A stretch of DNA of 31,005 nt from an uncultured Marvinbryantia sp. (lineage in GTDB: Bacteria; Bacillota; Clostridia; Lachnospirales; Lachnospiraceae): contig CALDMO010000045.1 of assembly GCA_937915375.1 (NCBI GenBank), positions 1 to 31,005 of the forward strand, given 5' to 3'. Position numbers and translations under genes: made by a program. The notes under the pieces are model-generated. The model made no database searches, had not been told where the DNA came from, and was given only the letters and a program-made list of their open reading frames with translations. Positions 6,425-14,886 of this stretch are shown one piece after another. How positions within the stretch are numbered: the stretch's first letter is position 1; every line of letters begins with the position of its first letter.

Positions 6425-7051
6425 ATGCGTTCAGTTTTGAAAGAAATGAAATTATCATCAGTATTGCTTTTGTTATTGGGAAGTGGAATATTAGCGTTTG
6501 GACTTTATAATATTCATTCTGTGTCTAACGTTACGGAGGGCGGAATCTTAGGGCTGACGCTTCTTTTGGAATATTGGTTTAACATTTCGCCTTCTGTTTC
6601 GGGGTTTGTACTGACCGTGTTATGTTACTTCTTGGGATGGAAATTGCTGGGAAAACTTTTTCTTGTATATTCCTTTATTTCGTCGATTGGATTTTCAATT
6701 TTTTACGGAATCTTTGAACAGTTTGAACCGTTGTTCCCGAATATTGGTGAAAAACCGCTTCTGGCAGCAGTTGTGGGAGCACTGTTCGTGGGGATAAGTG
6801 TAGGGATATGTGTTCGTGTAGGCGGGGCGCCGACCGGAGATGATGCGCTTGCCATGAGTTTGGAGCGGGTGCTTCCATGGGATATTCAATGGATTTATTT
6901 GATCAGTGATTTGAGTGTATTGCTTGTATCTCTTACCTATATTCCGGCAAGTAAGATTGGATATTCTCTGTTAACAGTTATTTTATCTGGGCAGATTATT
7001 GGGTTGGTGCAAAAGATTCGATTTCCCAAATTTAGGACAGCGTGTATATGA
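6425..7051 (+). CDS. YitT/YczE-family integral membrane protein
   Basis: This 208-residue protein has about five or six hydrophobic segments. The motifs EGGILGLTLLLEYWF (38-52), PSVSGFVLTVLCYFLGWKLLG (56-76) and GGAPTGDDALAM (133-144) are characteristic of the YczE/YyaS/YitT membrane family, whose biochemical activity is not well established. AAAGGA lies upstream of the ATG. The gene is driven from the MerR-controlled promoter at 6353-6383, so it is probably induced by whatever ligand the regulator senses, perhaps as an efflux or stress membrane factor. That role is inferred from context only. No clear terminator follows. Confidence 0.82.
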   Translation: MRSVLKEMKLSSVLLLLLGSGILAFGLYNIHSVSNVTEGGILGLTLLLEYWFNISPSVSGFVLTVLCYFLGWKLLGKLFLVYSFISSIGFSIFYGIFEQFEPLFPNIGEKPLLAAVVGALFVGISVGICVRVGGAPTGDDALAMSLERVLPWDIQWIYLISDLSVLLVSLTYIPASKIGYSLLTVILSGQIIGLVQKIRFPKFRTACI

Positions 7052-7103
7052 CAGCGCCAGGAAAAGAAACGTTTTTTGTAGACACATCTATCAAAATGTC
7101 ATA

Positions 7104-7141
7104 TTTTTGTCAGTCGTATTTATTTTTGTCAGTCGTATTTA
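7104..7141. repeat. Perfect tandem duplication of a 19-base unit
   Basis: Two back-to-back copies of TTTTTGTCAGTCGTATTTA occupy 7104-7122 and 7123-7141, just upstream of the GH31 promoter. It may be a recent slippage duplication, or paired binding sites for a regulator. No homologous unit was noticed elsewhere in the window. Confidence 0.85.
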
Positions 7142-7148
7142 TTCCTTC

Positions 7149-7192
7149 TTGCAGAAAAAATGTATAAGTGTTATGATGAAATTAACGTTAAA
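7149..7192 (+). promoter_or_regulatory. Promoter of the GH31 gene with LacI-type palindrome
   Basis: TTGCAG (7149-7154), a 17-base spacer and TATGAT (7172-7177) form a good sigma-A promoter. At the expected transcription start lies TTAACGTTAA (7183-7192), a perfect palindrome centred on CG as in many LacI-family operators. It differs from the GTTCCA half-sites of the downstream sugar locus, so a different regulator would be expected. Confidence 0.6.
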
Positions 7193-7227
7193 AACGTAAA
7201 TTTTTGAGACATCTGGGAGGAGTAGCA

Positions 7228-9225
7228 ATGAACTTTTTTGAACAACAGGACGGCAAGCTGATCTTCCGTGAAAACGGCGAGACAGTTCTTGTAGAAGCGT
7301 GGGGTGCAGACAGTCTCCGCGTGCGCAGCTGCATGCTGGGAGATATTCGAGACACGAATGCGGCGCTTTTGGAGCCGGAAAAAACAGATGCAGTAATTGA
7401 AGTATCCGACATGGAGGCAAGCATTTCCAATGGAAAGATTAAGGCACATTTGGAAGTACAGCCGTGGGGGAACAAGCTGCGCATTACATTTTTGAATCAG
7501 AAGGGAGAAGTACTGCTGCGTGAAATTTCAAATGGCGGTGCACTGGCCTTAAATGCCAGACAGTACAAAGCGCTTACCGGCGGTACCTATCGTCTGAAAG
7601 CAAGTTTTGATTCTGATCCGGCAGAGAAAATCTACGGTATGGGTCAGTACCAGCAGGAACGTATGAATTTAAAGGGCTGCAATCTGGAATTGGCACACCG
7701 CAATTCACAGGCGAGCATTCCATTTTATATTTCTAATCTCGGCTATGGTTTTCTGTGGAACAATGCTGCAATCGGTGAAGTACATTTCGGCTTCAATACG
7801 ACAGAGTGGATTGCGGAAGCGACTGCGCAGATGGATTATTGGATCACAGCGGGAGAAACTCCGGCGGAGATTGAAGAACACTATGCGGATGCAACTGGAA
7901 AATCTCCGATGATGCCGGAATATGGACTGGGATTCTGGCAGTGCAAGCTGCGTTATTTCAATCAGCAGCAGGTGATTGATGTGGCGAGTGAATATCACAA
8001 ACGTGGGATTCCGGTGGACGTATTTGTTATTGACTATTATCATTGGCCAAGATGCGGCGATTACCGTTTTGACGAGGAATATTTCCCGAATCCCAAGGAA
8101 ATGGTAGACAAGCTGCATGAGATGGGTATGGAAACGATGGTTTCTATTTGGCCGCAGATTGATTGGCGCAGTGAAAACTATGAAGAAATGAAGCAGCAGG
8201 GACTTCTTGTAAAGAGTGATCGCGGTGTAGATGCGCAAATGATCTTCCATGGAAATAATGTATTCCTGGATGCGACGAATCCGCGCACCAGAAAATATGT
8301 CTGGGATAAGGTAAAGAAAAATTACGCTGATCTTGGTATCAAAACGTTCTGGCTGGACGAGGCAGAGCCGGAATATACGGGGTATGATTTTGAATGTTAT
8401 CGTTATCACGAGGGACCGGTTCCGGAGGTAGGAAATATATACCCGAGGGAATATTCCAAAATGTTCTATGAAGGACAGAAGGAAAACGGTCAGGAGGATA
8501 TCGTGAATCTGGTACGGTGTGCATGGGCAGGCAGCCAGAGATATGGCGCGCTGGTATGGTCAGGGGATATTTTCTCCAGCTATGAGGATTTTCGTAAGCA
8601 GATTTGTGCGGGATTACATATGGGACTTTGCGGAATTCCGTGGTGGACAACAGATATCGGCGGTTTCCATGGCGGAAACATCCATGATCCGGCATTCCAG
8701 GAACTTTTAGTTCGCTGGTTCCAGTTCGGTACGTTCCTTCCGGTTATGAGACTGCATGGCAGCCGCGAGCCGCATGAGCAGATTATTAATAATGCGGGAG
8801 AAGAACGGGAATGGACTGGTGCGGACAATGAAATCTGGAGCTTCGGTGAAGAAAATTATCAGATCATGAAAAAATTTATTGAAATTCGCGAGACAATGCG
8901 CGACTATACAAGAGGGCTGATGAAAGAAGCGCATGAAAAGGGTACGCCGGTTATGAGAACATTGTTCTATGAATTCCCTCAGGATGAAAAATGCTGGGAT
9001 ATTACGGATGAATATCTGTTTGGTGGAGACGTTCTGGTTGCACCGATCGTGCAGCCGAAAGCAACGAGCCGTGCCGTTTATCTGCCGAAAGGCGCGAAGT
9101 GGGTACATGCCGGCAGCGGAAAAGAATATGAGGGTGGTCAGACGGTCGAGGTGGAAGCACCGATCGACACACTGCCGATTTTCCTGCGTGACGGCAGACA
9201 GGAATATCTGGTTGGCAGAATTTAA
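7228..9225 (+). CDS. Glycoside hydrolase family 31 (alpha-glucosidase or alpha-xylosidase type)
   Basis: This 665-residue cytoplasmic enzyme has no signal peptide. The ATG at 7228 follows GGGAGGAG with seven bases between; an upstream TTG at 7204 would put the ribosome binding site inside the gene. The N-terminal beta domain (about 1-225) is followed by the TIM barrel, with nucleophile Asp377 in KTFWLDEAEPEY, acid/base Asp447 in LVWSGDIFSSYEDF, and RLHGSREP near 508-515. A C-terminal beta domain ends the chain. GH31 enzymes hydrolyse alpha-glucosides, alpha-xylosides or related bonds with retention. The WLDEAEPE form of the nucleophile motif leaves substrate open. No transporter is adjacent, so imported oligosaccharides must arrive by another system. 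Confidence 0.92.
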   Translation: MNFFEQQDGKLIFRENGETVLVEAWGADSLRVRSCMLGDIRDTNAALLEPEKTDAVIEVSDMEASISNGKIKAHLEVQPWGNKLRITFLNQKGEVLLREISNGGALALNARQYKALTGGTYRLKASFDSDPAEKIYGMGQYQQERMNLKGCNLELAHRNSQASIPFYISNLGYGFLWNNAAIGEVHFGFNTTEWIAEATAQMDYWITAGETPAEIEEHYADATGKSPMMPEYGLGFWQCKLRYFNQQQVIDVASEYHKRGIPVDVFVIDYYHWPRCGDYRFDEEYFPNPKEMVDKLHEMGMETMVSIWPQIDWRSENYEEMKQQGLLVKSDRGVDAQMIFHGNNVFLDATNPRTRKYVWDKVKKNYADLGIKTFWLDEAEPEYTGYDFECYRYHEGPVPEVGNIYPREYSKMFYEGQKENGQEDIVNLVRCAWAGSQRYGALVWSGDIFSSYEDFRKQICAGLHMGLCGIPWWTTDIGGFHGGNIHDPAFQELLVRWFQFGTFLPVMRLHGSREPHEQIINNAGEEREWTGADNEIWSFGEENYQIMKKFIEIRETMRDYTRGLMKEAHEKGTPVMRTLFYEFPQDEKCWDITDEYLFGGDVLVAPIVQPKATSRAVYLPKGAKWVHAGSGKEYEGGQTVEVEAPIDTLPIFLRDGRQEYLVGRI

Positions 9226-9281
9226 GAAAGCACAACCAACTGTTGTTGTCAATTGTCAATAATAAACAGTTTTGAGAAGAG

Positions 9282-9321
9282 AAAAAGTGCACTTTGCTAA
9301 AAAAGCAAAATGCACTTTTTT
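9282..9321 (+). terminator. Intrinsic terminator of the GH31 gene
   Basis: A long stem pairs AAAAAGTGCA (9282-9291) with TGCACTTTTT (9311-9320) and, after one mismatch, TTTGCT (9293-9298) with AGCAAA (9304-9309). Six T end the 3' arm. A-rich flanks make it potentially bidirectional. Confidence 0.88.
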
Positions 9322-9327
9322 CACCTC

Positions 9328-9356
9328 TTGAACCATACTATATATTGTGCTATGAT
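9328..9356 (+). promoter_or_regulatory. Sigma-A promoter of nrdJ
   Basis: TTGAAC (9328-9333), 17-base spacer, TATGAT (9351-9356). The predicted leader is only about 25 bases, so there is no room for a cobalamin riboswitch or other structured control element. Confidence 0.72.
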
Positions 9357-9389
9357 AACTGAGCATTACAAAATATGGAGGAATGGGAC

Positions 9390-11660
9390 ATGACAATAGA
9401 AGAATGGCTGGGGCAGGAGAACCAGCTTGGAATTGATATTTGGGAAAAAAAATACTGCAATGAGAAAGAAATGTTTGACAGTTGGATTGATCGTATTTCC
9501 GGCGGGAATGAGGAAATCGGCGATTATATCAGAGAAAAGAAATTCTTGTTTGGCGGCCGTATTCTTTCTAACCGCGGACTGTATAAAACAAGTCGTAAAG
9601 TAACGTATTCTAATTGCTACGTGATCGCACCGCCGAAAGATGAAATAGAGGATATTTTTGATTGTGCGAAAAAACTGGCACGTACCTACAGTTATGGGGG
9701 CGGATGCGGTATTGATATTTCCAATCTTGCTCCGAGGGGGGCAAAAATTAATAATGCGGCGAAAGAGACAAGCGGTTCCGTTTCTTTTATGGAGCTGTAT
9801 TCGATGGTCACTTCTCTGATCGGTCAAAACGGCCGGAGAGGTGCGTTGATGATCTCGATCGATGGTTCACATCCGGATGTGGAGGAATTTATCAACCTCA
9901 AGACGGATTTAGAAAAAGTGACAAAGGCGAATATTTCCATCCGCATTCATGAAGATTTTATGGAGGCAGTGAAAGAAGACAAGGATTTCACACTCTCTTA
10001 TACAAGAGAGGCGACCGGGGAAGTGATTGAAAAGACGGTACGCGCCAGGGAATTGTTCCGCAGGATCGCGGAGACAAACTGGGATTACGCAGAACCGGGA
10101 GCGTTGTTCTGGGATCGTATTACCGGATGGAATCTTTTGAGCAACACAAAAGAATTTGCTTACGCGGGTGTAAATCCTTGTGCGGAGGAACCGCTTCCGG
10201 CGGGTGGAAGCTGTCTTTTGGGAAGCATTAACCTGTCTGCGTTTGTAAAGAATACTTTTACGGAAGAGGCATATTTTGATTTTGAGGAATTTAAAGCATG
10301 TGTACAGGCTGCTGTACGTGCGTTGAACGAGGTGCTTGAGGAAGGGCTGCCGCTTCATCCGCTGGCGGAACAGCGCGAGAGCGTGGCAAAATGGCGTCAG
10401 ATTGGTCTTGGTATTATGGGACTTGCGGATGCGCTGTTAAAACTGGGACTGACATACGGAGAGAGCGATGCGGTGGAAATGTGTGACAGGATTGGTTTCA
10501 CAATGGCAGATACAGCGATTGCCGCATCGGCGCTTTTGGCAAAAGAACAGGGTGCGTTTGAAGCATGTTGTGTGGAAGAAATTATGACAACGCCGTATTT
10601 TCTGGCGAATACGTCGGAAGAGACGCGCGAACTGGTAAAAGAATATGGTTTGCGTAACTCTCAGCTTTTGACGATCGCGCCGACCGGTACGTTATCCACC
10701 ATGCTCGGCATTTCCGGCGGTATTGAACCGGTTTACGCAAATTATTATGAACGGAAAACAGAATCTCTGCACGGTGCGGATGTATATTACAAAGTATATA
10801 CTAAAATTGTGGACGACTATATGAAGAAGCATGGCATCACCGATGAGAGCAATTTGCCGTCTTACTTTGTGACGGCTATGACGCTGAATTATCATCAGAG
10901 GATTGAGATGCAGTCTATTTGGCAGACGCATATCGATGCGTCGATTAGTTCCACGGTTAATGTGCCGAATTCTTTTACTGTGGAAGAAACGGAAGAACTG
11001 TATCTTTACGCGTTTGAATGCGGTTTAAAAGGAATCACTATTTTCCGTGACGGCTGCAAGCGTGTAGGCATTTTAACGACGAAAGAAACGAAAAAAGTAA
11101 CGGCGGGCGAAGGTCTGGAGCGTGGAGAAATCATTCTGGTTACGGATGATGTGGTCGGTAAAAAACGAAAGCTGATCACCGGCTGCGGCAGCCTTCATTG
11201 TATTGCGCTGTTTGATCCGCATAGCGGGGCTCTTTTAGAGACCTATTTGAGCAAAGGCTCTACCGGAGGATGTAATAATTTTATGGTCGGTCTTTCTCGT
11301 ATGATCTCAATCAGTGCCCGCGGCGGTATTGATATTGAGACAATTGTTGATCAACTTAACTCTAGCGGATCGTGCCCGTCTTACACAGCAAGACGCGTGA
11401 CAAGAAAGGACACCAGCAAAGGGGCATGCTGCCCGATGGCGGTTGGGAATGCATTGATGGAGATGTATAACGAGATGCAGCAGGAATTGGCGCTTCGTCA
11501 GGCTTGTCCGAATGCGGCAAAAAAAACAAAACCGAAACCACAGGCAGTGCCGGTACCGGAGTCAGATGGCTACATGTTCTGTCCGGAATGCGGAGAAAAA
11601 ATGGTTTTTGAGGAAGGGTGCAATATTTGTAAAAACTGTGGTTGGAGTAAATGCCATTAA
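9390..11660 (+). CDS. nrdJ: Adenosylcobalamin-dependent (class II) ribonucleotide reductase
   Basis: The 756-residue enzyme reduces ribonucleotides to deoxyribonucleotides using a B12-derived radical, so it works with or without oxygen. The start at 9390 is preferred to the ATG at 9375 because GGAGG (9377-9381) lies eight bases before it. Active-site residues are readable: redox Cys76 in SNCYV, NPCAEE with Asn262, Cys264 (thiyl radical) and Glu266, and Cys275 in GGSC. The 188- and 11-residue spacings match the Thermotoga class II enzyme as I recall it. TIAPTGTLSTMLGISGGIEP lies further on. A TSCPD-type domain follows (LHCIALFDPHSGA), and the C-terminus has a zinc-ribbon-like cysteine cluster, CPECG, CNICKNCG and SKC (731-755). 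It is monocistronic or joined to the LacI gene 46 bases later. Confidence 0.95.
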   Translation: MTIEEWLGQENQLGIDIWEKKYCNEKEMFDSWIDRISGGNEEIGDYIREKKFLFGGRILSNRGLYKTSRKVTYSNCYVIAPPKDEIEDIFDCAKKLARTYSYGGGCGIDISNLAPRGAKINNAAKETSGSVSFMELYSMVTSLIGQNGRRGALMISIDGSHPDVEEFINLKTDLEKVTKANISIRIHEDFMEAVKEDKDFTLSYTREATGEVIEKTVRARELFRRIAETNWDYAEPGALFWDRITGWNLLSNTKEFAYAGVNPCAEEPLPAGGSCLLGSINLSAFVKNTFTEEAYFDFEEFKACVQAAVRALNEVLEEGLPLHPLAEQRESVAKWRQIGLGIMGLADALLKLGLTYGESDAVEMCDRIGFTMADTAIAASALLAKEQGAFEACCVEEIMTTPYFLANTSEETRELVKEYGLRNSQLLTIAPTGTLSTMLGISGGIEPVYANYYERKTESLHGADVYYKVYTKIVDDYMKKHGITDESNLPSYFVTAMTLNYHQRIEMQSIWQTHIDASISSTVNVPNSFTVEETEELYLYAFECGLKGITIFRDGCKRVGILTTKETKKVTAGEGLERGEIILVTDDVVGKKRKLITGCGSLHCIALFDPHSGALLETYLSKGSTGGCNNFMVGLSRMISISARGGIDIETIVDQLNSSGSCPSYTARRVTRKDTSKGACCPMAVGNALMEMYNEMQQELALRQACPNAAKKTKPKPQAVPVPESDGYMFCPECGEKMVFEEGCNICKNCGWSKCH

Positions 11661-11706
11661 TGTAAGAAAACAGCGGGTATAAATTGAGTAATGGGGGATT
11701 TGTAAG

Positions 11707-12678
11707 TTGGCGAATATAAGAGAGGTTGCGAAAAAAGCTGGTGTGGGTGTCGGAACAGTATCTAGAATGCTGAATAATACCGGATATGTTTCTGAGGAAA
11801 CGCGCCGAAAAATTACAGAAGCAATCAGGGAAATGGAATATGTTCCGGCCAAGCCAAAAACAAAAAATGGCAGAAAAACCAGTTTGATTGGTATCATGAT
11901 TCCGGATATTGAACATCCTTTTTTTGCAAGAATGATGCGATGTCTGGATGAAGAATTGACGCGTTTTGGATACAAAAGTGTTTTGTGTAATACGATTAAT
12001 ATCGTGAATCGTCAGGTAGAGATGATTGAAATGTTGGAATCATATGCGCTGGATGGATTGATTGCCTGCGGAGATCCGCCGCCAGGATTTCAAGGAAGAA
12101 AGGGAAGACCGGTTGTAAGCTTGGATCGATTCTGGCATGAAGAGGTTCCAATTGTGCGTTCTGATCATCAGATGGGCGGCAGTCTGGCGGCAGAGGTTTT
12201 TTTGAAAGGCGGTTGTCATCGAATCATACAATTTTTAGGAGGAAGTGATTACGCAGACAGTGCAAATCAGCGTCATAAGACAGCTGAAAAAATCCTTAAG
12301 GAAAACGGATGCGATGTTGTTTCGGTTTTTATGCAGTGGGACGCGCTCAGTTATTCATATAATAAACGGATTGTGGAGAAATATTGGGAAGTGATACGTA
12401 AAGCAGATGGCTGCTTTACCAATGATATTGGTGCTTTGAGCTGTTTGAGTGTTGCGCAGAAGATGGGACTGCGGGTACCGGAGGATTTTAAAATCATTGC
12501 TTGTGATGGAACGGAGCTTACCAGAGTGATCACACCGGAATTGACGACGCTGCAGCAGGATTGCCAGGCTCTGGCGAAAAAGAGTGTACAGTTGATTATG
12601 GAGATGATGCGGGGAGAAGAACCGCAGCAGACGATGTATGAAGTTCCGATTCGTCTTTTAGAGCGTGGGACAACTTAA
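11707..12678 (+). CDS. LacI-family transcriptional regulator of the fructoside locus
   Basis: The protein has 323 residues and a TTG start at 11707, preceded by a GGGGGA ribosome binding site. The N-terminal helix-turn-helix and hinge read IREVAKKAGVGVGTVSRMLN and TRRKITEAIREMEYVPAK. The periplasmic-binding-like sensor domain begins LIGIMIPDIEHPFFARMM. It lies directly upstream of a CUT1 ABC importer and a GH32 enzyme, so it most likely represses them until a sugar ligand binds. Repeated GTTCCA half-sites occur in the importer promoter (12898-12935) and just after this gene (12686-12714) and are the best operator candidates. No terminator separates it from nrdJ upstream, so shared transcription is possible. 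Confidence 0.92.
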   Translation: MANIREVAKKAGVGVGTVSRMLNNTGYVSEETRRKITEAIREMEYVPAKPKTKNGRKTSLIGIMIPDIEHPFFARMMRCLDEELTRFGYKSVLCNTINIVNRQVEMIEMLESYALDGLIACGDPPPGFQGRKGRPVVSLDRFWHEEVPIVRSDHQMGGSLAAEVFLKGGCHRIIQFLGGSDYADSANQRHKTAEKILKENGCDVVSVFMQWDALSYSYNKRIVEKYWEVIRKADGCFTNDIGALSCLSVAQKMGLRVPEDFKIIACDGTELTRVITPELTTLQQDCQALAKKSVQLIMEMMRGEEPQQTMYEVPIRLLERGTT

Positions 12679-12685
12679 AAAATAA

Positions 12686-12714
12686 ATATGGAACAAATAA
12701 AAAGTGTTCCATAT
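12686..12714. promoter_or_regulatory. GGAACA/TGTTCC inverted repeat, possible auxiliary LacI operator
   Basis: ATATGGAACA (12686-12695) and its exact complement (12705-12714) flank nine bases, eight bases after the lacI stop codon. The core is the same GGAAC/GTTCC half-site found in the importer promoter about 200 bases downstream, so the two could cooperate by looping. It could instead be only a hairpin before the terminator. Confidence 0.45.
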
Positions 12715-12718
12715 AAAA

Positions 12719-12754
12719 AAGAGAATTCCAAGTAAACTTGGGATTCTCTTTTTT
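12719..12754 (+). terminator. Intrinsic terminator of the lacI-type gene
   Basis: A 14-bp stem (12719-12732 with 12737-12750, one G-U pair), loop TAAA, followed by six T in all. Preceding A-rich DNA makes it partly bidirectional. Confidence 0.92.
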
Positions 12755-12851
12755 GGTTAATTAACAAACAAATAGTATAGTAATAATAGACAAAAAAAGT
12801 GGCATAAATTTGTTTAAGTATACAAAACAACGATAAAAAGCTGGTTTTGGG

Positions 12852-12881
12852 TTGACAAAGTATAAATGATTCGGCTATATT
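12852..12881 (+). promoter_or_regulatory. Promoter of the ABC importer-GH32 operon
   Basis: TTGACA (12852-12857), 18-base spacer, TATATT (12876-12881). Repeated GTTCCA half-sites begin about ten bases after the predicted transcription start, a position suited to repression. Confidence 0.75.
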
Positions 12882-12897
12882 AACTGCAAGAGGGAAA

Positions 12898-12935
12898 TGT
12901 GGAACGAAAACAAATGTTCCACAAAGCGTTCCACA
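12898..12935 (+). promoter_or_regulatory. Three LacI-type half-sites downstream of the importer promoter
   Basis: TGTGGAACG (12898-12906) faces TGTTCCACA (12915-12923) as an inverted repeat, and a third copy, CGTTCCACA (12927-12935), follows 12 bases after the second. The half-site is shared with the inverted repeat after the adjacent lacI-type gene. Assignment to that regulator is inferred from position and repetition. Confidence 0.6.
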
Positions 12936-12958
12936 AAATTTTGTAAGGAGGATGAGGG

Positions 12959-13894
12959 ATGAAAAAGACGAAAGTCAAGAGGAGTAAGGAACGGGGAATC
13001 GGTCATGTGCTGCAGGCGTGGCAGTTATATGTGCTTCTGATTCCGGCATTGTTGTGGGCAGTGACGTTTGCATACTACCCGATGTATGGACTGGTAATTG
13101 CTTTCAAAGATTATAAAGTTCGGGAGGGAATTTTGGGCAGCCCGTGGGCAACGCCGATTTTTAAATATTTTGAGCAGTTTTTCAGTACCAGTATTGCTGT
13201 AAATGCGATTAAAAACACAATTGTAGTCAGTCTGGAAAGTTTGGTAATTGCATTTCCGATACCGATTATTTTTGCATTACTGCTCAATCAGGTACGTAAT
13301 TCTAAATTACAGAAAACAATTCAAACCATCAGTTATGCACCGTATTTTATGTCAAACGTAGTAGTAGTAAGTTTGATTACGGTATTCTTTTCTGCAAATG
13401 GTGTGGTAAACAGTTTTATCACAGCGGGAGGCGGAAAGGAAATTCTCTTTACTTCTTTGCCGCAGTGGTTCCGGCCGTTGTTTATTGGAACAAATATCTG
13501 GCAGACAATGGGATTTAATGCAGTTATTTACATAGCGGCATTGACGGCCATCAGCCCGGATTTTTATGAAGCGGCAACGATGGACGGAGCGACAAGATTC
13601 CAGAAAATCCTTTATATAGACATTCCGATGATTATGCCAACCGTAATTTTGATGTTGATTCTGCAGATTGGTAATATTATGAATGTCGGTTATGAAAAGG
13701 CTTATTTGATGCAGAACGGCTCTAATACTATTGTCAGTGAATTGATCTCTACATATGTATACAAAGTCGGTTTGCAGACGGCACAGTTTAGTTTCGCGAC
13801 AGCCGTTGGTTTGTTCAACTCATTGGCAAACTTTATTATCTTGATACTCGCTAACATAGTTGCGAAAAAATTCAGCGACATCAGCGTATTCTAA
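12959..13894 (+). CDS. CUT1 ABC sugar importer, permease subunit 1 (LplB/YteP type)
   Basis: This 311-residue inner-membrane permease has about six transmembrane helices. The cytoplasmic EAA loop, EAATMDGATRFQKILYIDIP, starts at residue 204 and docks the ATPase subunit. The N-terminal style (WQLYVLLIPALLWAVTFAYYPMYG) is that of the LplB/YteP group, which imports oligosaccharides or glycan fragments. AAGGAGG precedes the ATG. It is first in an operon with the second permease 12 bases downstream, then the binding protein and GH32. No ATPase is encoded here, so a shared MsmX-like ATPase elsewhere is expected. Confidence 0.93.
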   Translation: MKKTKVKRSKERGIGHVLQAWQLYVLLIPALLWAVTFAYYPMYGLVIAFKDYKVREGILGSPWATPIFKYFEQFFSTSIAVNAIKNTIVVSLESLVIAFPIPIIFALLLNQVRNSKLQKTIQTISYAPYFMSNVVVVSLITVFFSANGVVNSFITAGGGKEILFTSLPQWFRPLFIGTNIWQTMGFNAVIYIAALTAISPDFYEAATMDGATRFQKILYIDIPMIMPTVILMLILQIGNIMNVGYEKAYLMQNGSNTIVSELISTYVYKVGLQTAQFSFATAVGLFNSLANFIILILANIVAKKFSDISVF

Positions 13895-13906
13895 GGTGGA
13901 GGTGAG

Positions 13907-14803
13907 ATGATGAAAAGAAAGAAAATGAAAATGTCCGGTGCGGACAGGGTGTTTACGATTATTAATGCGATTATCATGATTATTGTTTGCATCGTAATCG
14001 TGTATCCACTGTATTATGTAGTGCTTGCGTCCATCACAGATCCGGTAATTGTAAACTCTGGTAAACCGTTGTTTTATCCGGAAAAGCTGTATCTGAATGG
14101 ATTAAAAACAACATTTGAATATAAACCGTTGTGGACGGCTTATGGAAATACGATTCTGTATACAGTGGTGGGAACACTTATTTCCCTGATTACAACTATT
14201 CCGGCTGGATATGCATTGTCGAGAAAAGATCTTCCGGGAAGACGTGGATTGATTTTTGTATTTACCTTTACGATGTTCTTTAGCGGCGGTATTATTCCTC
14301 TGTATCTGACGATTAAACAGTTGAATATTTATAATACGATTTGGGCAATGGTTCTTCCGGTGGCAGTTTCTGCGTACAATTTGATTGTTTGCCGTTCTTT
14401 TTTTGAATCTGGTATTCCGGATGAACTTTTGGAAGCGGCGAAAGTAGATGGATGTTCTGATTTTGGTTTCTTTTTCAAGATTGTACTTCCACTCTCCAGT
14501 ACAATCATTGCTGTTATGTGTCTGTTTTATGCAACGGCAATGTGGAATCAGTTTTTTAATGCATTGATGTATCTGCAGGATGACAATAAAATGCCGCTGC
14601 AGGTGGTACTGCGAAATCTGGTGTTGATGAATCAGGCAAACCAGATGGGATCTTCCGGTGATGCGATGATTGCAAAACAGAAACTGGCAGAACAGCTAAA
14701 ATATTGTGTTGTTGTTGTTGCTGCAGGTCCATTGTTAGTGGTATATCCGTTTGTGCAGAAATATTTTGCAAAGGGTGTTACGATTGGTGCTGTAAAAGGA
14801 TAA
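13907..14803 (+). CDS. CUT1 ABC sugar importer, permease subunit 2 (YtcP type)
   Basis: The 298-residue partner permease starts at 13907 (ATGATG; 13910 is an alternative) after a GGTGGAGGTG ribosome binding site. It has about six transmembrane helices and an EAA loop, EAAKVDGCSDFGFFFKIVLP, from residue 176. The C-terminus, KYFAKGVTIGAVKG, is characteristic of this family. It pairs with the upstream permease to form the membrane channel. The following gap contains a small CATCCC/GGGATG hairpin (14832-14849) before the binding-protein gene, which may help adjust relative expression. Confidence 0.93.
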   Translation: MMKRKKMKMSGADRVFTIINAIIMIIVCIVIVYPLYYVVLASITDPVIVNSGKPLFYPEKLYLNGLKTTFEYKPLWTAYGNTILYTVVGTLISLITTIPAGYALSRKDLPGRRGLIFVFTFTMFFSGGIIPLYLTIKQLNIYNTIWAMVLPVAVSAYNLIVCRSFFESGIPDELLEAAKVDGCSDFGFFFKIVLPLSSTIIAVMCLFYATAMWNQFFNALMYLQDDNKMPLQVVLRNLVLMNQANQMGSSGDAMIAKQKLAEQLKYCVVVVAAGPLLVVYPFVQKYFAKGVTIGAVKG

Positions 14804-14886
14804 AATAATTTTTTGTTATTGTTGTTAATTACATCCCGGCAGAGGGATGAATTATAAAAAATATATGTTTTAAGGAGGAAAAGAAC

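Noticed and set aside
7705..8409. Minus-strand open frame of 234 codons opposite GH31
   Set aside because: Lies entirely inside GH31, whose catalytic motifs are intact; composition is not protein-like.
9226..9389. Possible cobalamin riboswitch before nrdJ
   Set aside because: The gap is filled by the GH31 terminator and a promoter; no B12-box-like sequence or space for an aptamer.
14707..14724. Short GTT/TTG repeat resembling a microsatellite
   Set aside because: It encodes Val-Val-Val-Val inside the second permease's last membrane segment and is too short to be notable.
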